64,000 nucleotides of DNA. Source: Dermatophagoides farinae (Eukaryota > Arthropoda > Arachnida > Sarcoptiformes > Pyroglyphidae). How positions within the stretch are numbered: position 1 is the stretch's first letter; every line of letters begins with the position of its first letter. Positions 60,197 to 64,000 of this stretch are shown here, piece by piece. Under the pieces are notes generated by a model. The model saw nothing but the letters and a program-made list of their open reading frames with translations, had not been told where the DNA came from and ran no database searches. The stretch is from positions 5,645,001 to 5,709,000 of the forward strand of contig NC_134677.1 in NCBI RefSeq assembly GCF_024713945.1, read 5' to 3'. Made by a program: the position numbers and the translations under genes.

Positions 60197-62210
60197 ATGA
60201 ATTCTTCAAACTATTATTATAAAATCAATAATAAACAATTTTCACGAATGAAGAAAAAGGAGAAAAAAGTCATCTCCACCATCATTCGACAATATTTTTT
60301 CGAAGATTCAGAATTAATCATTGATGATAGTGTTGAATCCGATCGAACTTTGCTTGTCGATAATCGAGATAATCAAATTTTTCTCACAACAACGGAAATT
60401 TTGGAACTGATAAATGAAAAAATAAATAATGATAAAAGAATTCCAGATTTATTCGAGGATTATTTTGTTATGCCAAATAAAAAGTTTTTAATCCTAAAAC
60501 CAGCCAATGAAGATATATGTCATCAGATTTATAGGCTGAATTTTGATGAGAAATTCAAAGATTATAATTTAAATTTCATATTTATACCGAATAAATTGCT
60601 GGAATTAGCGATACAAAAATACCAGTCTACTGTTGATCAGATTTTCGATTTATTCAGCGAGGAAAATAAGCCAAACGGATTGAAAATCATTGATGATTTT
60701 CTAGATGAATCGAAAGAATCGATTTTTATGAATTTTGTAAGTTATTTATTCTCAGTAATTTTTTCCTATTTCTTTCAATTATTTATTTTTAAAGGTCAGC
60801 ACATACTTTGAAATCGCCACTAAAGAGAATAAAATATCTCGACTGAAAAATCGTGAAGCCATCCATTTTGGTTATGCTTTCGATTACGAACAAAATTTGA
60901 TTATTAATGATTCTAGACAAGTTATAAGTCCGGAGATTCCACGAGAATTCGATTTAATTTGTGAACTTTTTTTAGAATTTGTACCAGAAAAGCCTGATCA
61001 ATTGACGATAAACCGTTATGCAGGAGAAAAAAGTGATCATATTCCGTTTCATTGTGATACACATTCCATGTGCACTGAATGGATTATATCACTTAGCATA
61101 GGATCCTCCGTAGTTATGTCATGGAAAAGGCGAAATGATGATGATAATATCAAACAACGGGCATCGACAATACTACCACCTCGATCATTGATGATAATGC
61201 AGGAAGAAGCTAGATACAATTGGAACCATGGTATTACTAAAACTAAAATTGATTTGGTTCCATTCAATAATAATTTTCCCATCAAACGAAAACGTCTTTC
61301 ATTTCAACCTCGTTCCGAACGTTATTCATTAACATTCAGAAAAACTAGACCTGTGACTGATCAATGTCAATGTGATGAATGTATTAAACAAAATGAAAAT
61401 GATGAGGTTGCTGGTTTCCAGATATCTAATCCGCGAAAATTAGAAACGGATTTCGTTCATCGAACCTATGATCAAATAGCTGATCATTTCAGCACAACAC
61501 GATACAAATGCTGGCCACAAGTTGTTAATTTCCTCGAATCATTACCAGCTGGATCTTTTGTCCTAGATGTTGGATGTGGAAATGGCCGCTTTCTTTCAGT
61601 CAATCCATCCATTGTGACCATCGGAACTGATCGTTCGATCAATCTGCTCAAAATTTGTCATCAACGTAATTTGGAAACATTTTTGGATAATTGTCTCTAT
61701 GTTGATCAAACTATACGTGAACAAGTATTTGATGCTATCATTAGTATTGCAGTTATTCATCACATGGTTACTGAACAACGACGTGTTAGAGCGATTCATG
61801 CCATTTTGAATCTTTTGGCAATTGATGGCCTTGCATTGATCTATGTTTGGGCATTCGAACAAAAACATGAAGGTTCAGCATCCAAATATTTGAAAACAAC
61901 CGAGACGGTGATAAATATGGAACAAGACGATGAAAATACCTCGTTTCAAGGTACATTGTCCATACATCAGAATCGAACAGAATTTCGTGAACAAGACATA
62001 TTAGTTCCTTGGACTAAAAAAATAACTAACGACAAACAATCAGAATTATCGGAGAAGTTTTTTCGATTCTATCACGTTTTTCAACGTGAAGAATTAGAAA
62101 ATTTAGTTAATATGGTTGCCCAAAAAGAAACTAGATATTCGATTCGAATCGAAAAAAGCTATTATGACGAAGGAAATTGGTGTGTCATCGTTCGAAAGAC
62201 AAAGCTCTAA
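60197..62210 (+). CDS. ALKBH8 tRNA wobble-uridine methyltransferase/hydroxylase
   Basis: A bifunctional enzyme that methylates cm5U to mcm5U at the tRNA wobble position and, with its dioxygenase domain, hydroxylates mcm5U. Two exons (60197-60736, 60795-62210) give 651 residues; human has 664. The N-terminal 150 residues are a poorly conserved RRM-like region with a basic start (FSRMKKKEKKV). The AlkB dioxygenase keeps HFGYAF, the iron ligands H-x-D in PFHCDTHS, the distal His in WNHGITKTK and the 2-oxoglutarate Arg in TFRKTR. A Cys motif, CQCDECIK, follows. The methyltransferase begins at HRTYDQIADHFSTTRYKCWP with the SAM loop VLDVGCGNGRF and IAVIHH, and ends KSYYDEGNWCVIVRK, matching the human C-terminus. 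I chose the Met at 60197 over 60116 because the extra residues are hydrophobic and unlike the family. It converges on the gene at 62407. Confidence 0.93.
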
Positions 62211-62406
62211 ATGAAATCGAACAACGTGATTACCACATGAATTTCTATTCATAAGGATTTCAAAAAATATAAAGCGAAAATATCGTTTAATAATTCATTT
62301 ATTTTAATTCTGTGAAAATCATTTAATTTTTATTTGTCAACTTGAATAACAGTAATCATTTTATAAAGAATAAAATATAGATAAAAAAAATTAAGCAAAA
62401 AAAGAA

Positions 62407-63990
62407 TTAATCTTCCAAATCAGGGATAAGCCAGATGGCAGGCTCTTCAACGAAATGAACATGACGTGTGATTTGCGGGCTTTTGATTTCCATTTGAAAT
62501 ACGCCAACATCATTATCATTACAATCCGATGGTAAAGAAATGGCATCCCATTCTTCATTTGCTTTTGCAACCATGGCCTGAATTTTTTCACGAAATTCCC
62601 GCTCTTCTGGTGTTTCAACCCAAATGTTTTCATCATCAAAATCATTATTAGTGGGTGAATCGAATAGGAAATCTTTGGCAGAAAGTTCAATTCCGCAGTG
62701 TTTTTTTCGTGGCTCCTTAGATACAAGATTAGAGAAGAATAGACCGTTTCCAGCAAATTCTTTCTCTAAACTACCGTTAATGGAAACATCATCGTTTTCG
62801 TATTCTTCATCATCCCAATCAACAGAGGGTGGTTCCGAAATTTCATTACCAGATTCATAGTTGCATGGAAACGAAAAAAATTTACTTATAAAGCAATCCT
62901 TTTTTTCGTATGCAGATTTTGTTATGTTTGTTTTCAATGGTGGTTCGACAAGACTTTGTGTATTTACAGATTCAGGTTCGGGTCCACCATTAATTTCATC
63001 ATTAGCCAATTTTTTTTCATCGACTAAAAACGATTTACATTTATCACGATTTTTCTTTTTGCGATTCCTGCGTTTTTGATTTTTTCTACGTTTTTTCTTT
63101 TTTTCACAATTGATGTCGATGGCCGAATTTAGTGGGTCTGATTTTACCGTTGTAAATAAATTATCGTTAAAACCATTCATACTCATTGTTTGGATTTTTA
63201 GCATGGCCTTTTCATCGGCAACCTTTTCATCAATATGGTTTTTAATAAATATATCCATAACTCTTGCATACAAATCATATGGCAAGTGTTTAATATCATC
63301 CAATGATGAGAAACTTAGGCTTCGTTTTATATCCTTGAATGGTAATGTTAAATTGATCAATGCAGGAAACATTGGTTCGATTTGATCCGTTTCAAAACCT
63401 TTCAAAGATGATGTCTTTTTATGACACTTAATCTTTTGTTCAATTTTTTGATTCATTTGTAGAAATTTGTGAAGTTCTGTCATAGGATCCATTGAAATCT
63501 TAGTCGTGCTTTTCATGAATAAAGGTGTTTCAAGCAGATTTATTTCGATAGGATTGATATTGCAATTTTTCATAAGAACCGAAGTACAAATTTGGTTTTT
63601 ATGAGATGTTTTGTTATTTTGAAACTGTGTGAAATTTTGAATAGATTCTGGAAAATCTTCTGGATGATTGATATAATAGAAAAATGAAAATTGTGAAGGT
63701 TTAGTAATGTCAGCGGGACAAGAAGTGGAATATTTGAGTTCCATATTTTCCATCTCGATGTTGATATCAGAAAAGTTGAAGCTAAAAAAGTTTTTCAATT
63801 TATGGAATATTGCAAACGGTTGATTAACAAGTGATAATGTATTATTACGACAGAGCCAAGAAAGTAACAGAGATGAAGAATTATCACGGGAACCTTTCAA
63901 TGAATCGAATCTTGCAGTATCAATATTACCAATCACAGAGCTTGAAGTTTCTTTCATATTGATTCTGTCCTTTCGAATATTTGGAGTCAT
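62407..63990 (-). CDS. Unassigned protein with C-terminal PP1-docking-like motif (5' end probably cut)
   Basis: One open frame of 527 codons. The first visible Met is at 63990, but the frame stays open to the window edge, so the true start may lie outside. The N-terminal half is Ser/Phe/Asn-rich with no clear domain. A strongly basic stretch of Lys/Arg near residues 300-320 (CEKKKKRRKNQKRRNRKKK) looks like a nuclear or nucleolar signal. Two acidic patches follow (WDDEEYENDD, DFDDENIWVETPEE). The C-terminus reads RHVHFVEEPAIWLIPDLED; RHVHF fits the R-x-V-x-F consensus for docking to protein phosphatase 1. This and the overall layout recall PPP1R15/GADD34-type regulators, but the residues expected after the docking motif are not there, so I do not assign that name. 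It converges on ALKBH8 with 196 bp between stops. Confidence 0.7.
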   Translation of the reverse strand: MTPNIRKDRINMKETSSSVIGNIDTARFDSLKGSRDNSSSLLLSWLCRNNTLSLVNQPFAIFHKLKNFFSFNFSDINIEMENMELKYSTSCPADITKPSQFSFFYYINHPEDFPESIQNFTQFQNNKTSHKNQICTSVLMKNCNINPIEINLLETPLFMKSTTKISMDPMTELHKFLQMNQKIEQKIKCHKKTSSLKGFETDQIEPMFPALINLTLPFKDIKRSLSFSSLDDIKHLPYDLYARVMDIFIKNHIDEKVADEKAMLKIQTMSMNGFNDNLFTTVKSDPLNSAIDINCEKKKKRRKNQKRRNRKKKNRDKCKSFLVDEKKLANDEINGGPEPESVNTQSLVEPPLKTNITKSAYEKKDCFISKFFSFPCNYESGNEISEPPSVDWDDEEYENDDVSINGSLEKEFAGNGLFFSNLVSKEPRKKHCGIELSAKDFLFDSPTNNDFDDENIWVETPEEREFREKIQAMVAKANEEWDAISLPSDCNDNDVGVFQMEIKSPQITRHVHFVEEPAIWLIPDLED

Positions 63991-64000
63991 ACAAATAGAA

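Noticed and set aside
62407-63990. Naming the gene PPP1R15/GADD34
   Set aside because: Only the RHVHF motif and acidic patches fit; the conserved residues that follow the motif in that family are absent.
1-64000. tRNA or rRNA genes
   Set aside because: Scanned for B-box-like GGTTCGA and cloverleaf stems by eye; found none convincing. A dedicated search such as tRNAscan-SE would decide.

Overview
The window is eukaryotic nuclear DNA, almost certainly from a small-genome arthropod and most likely an acariform (astigmatid) mite. The evidence is strongly AT-rich intergenic DNA, spliceosomal introns of about 55-75 nt, metazoan-only proteins (TADA2B, ALKBH8, animal-type multidomain acetyl-CoA carboxylase), a nutrient-amino-acid SLC6 carrier, a clan-3 P450 and small alanine/proline-rich cuticle-type secreted proteins. 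The species is inference; no operons, CRISPR arrays or prokaryotic signals are present. Gene models were spliced by hand, and in each multi-exon model the exon lengths add up to a whole number of codons.

Layout. 1-7617: no supportable gene, dense microsatellites and homopolymers. 7618-21319: a packed housekeeping block with SLC6 transporter (+), cytochrome P450 (+), eIF3e (+), PPIE (-), a small TMEM214-tail-like membrane protein (+), TATDN1 (-), FKBP12 (+) and an SLC26 anion transporter (-). 22010-29541: an EF-hand protein carrying a degenerate PPP phosphatase domain (-), then the divergent pair TADA2B (-) and an unusual MYND/SET protein (+). 29542-32776: gene-free. 32777-39974: a cuticle-type protein, an SLC37-like transporter, an apolipoprotein D-like lipocalin, and two tandem paralogous cuticle-type genes on the minus strand.

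40014-45364: a BEL/Pao LTR retrotransposon with two apparently identical 142-bp LTRs and a 5-bp target duplication. It sits in the 5' leader of the second minus-strand cuticle gene and leaves that gene's TATA box 5.3 kb away. The element is itself broken in its integrase region by a 136-bp hAT-type MITE with an 8-bp target duplication. This gives a clear order of events: gene, then LTR element, then MITE.

46774-58123: acetyl-CoA carboxylase (-), 11 coding exons, with a 2.87-kb first intron, a long N-terminal extension, a conserved AMPK site and one GC-AG intron. 58124-60196: upstream spacer. 60197-62210: ALKBH8 (+), the bifunctional tRNA wobble-uridine enzyme. 62407 to the window edge: an unassigned basic/acidic protein (-) with a C-terminal PP1-docking-like motif, probably cut by the window end.

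The genes are mostly unlinked in function. Shared themes are translation and tRNA modification (eIF3e, ALKBH8), chromatin (TADA2B, the MYND/SET protein), lipid metabolism (ACC, lipocalin), membrane transport (SLC6, SLC26, SLC37) and cuticle or secretion. The most notable structure is the nested transposon inside a cuticle gene leader. The most notable protein is the predicted EF-hand pseudophosphatase.
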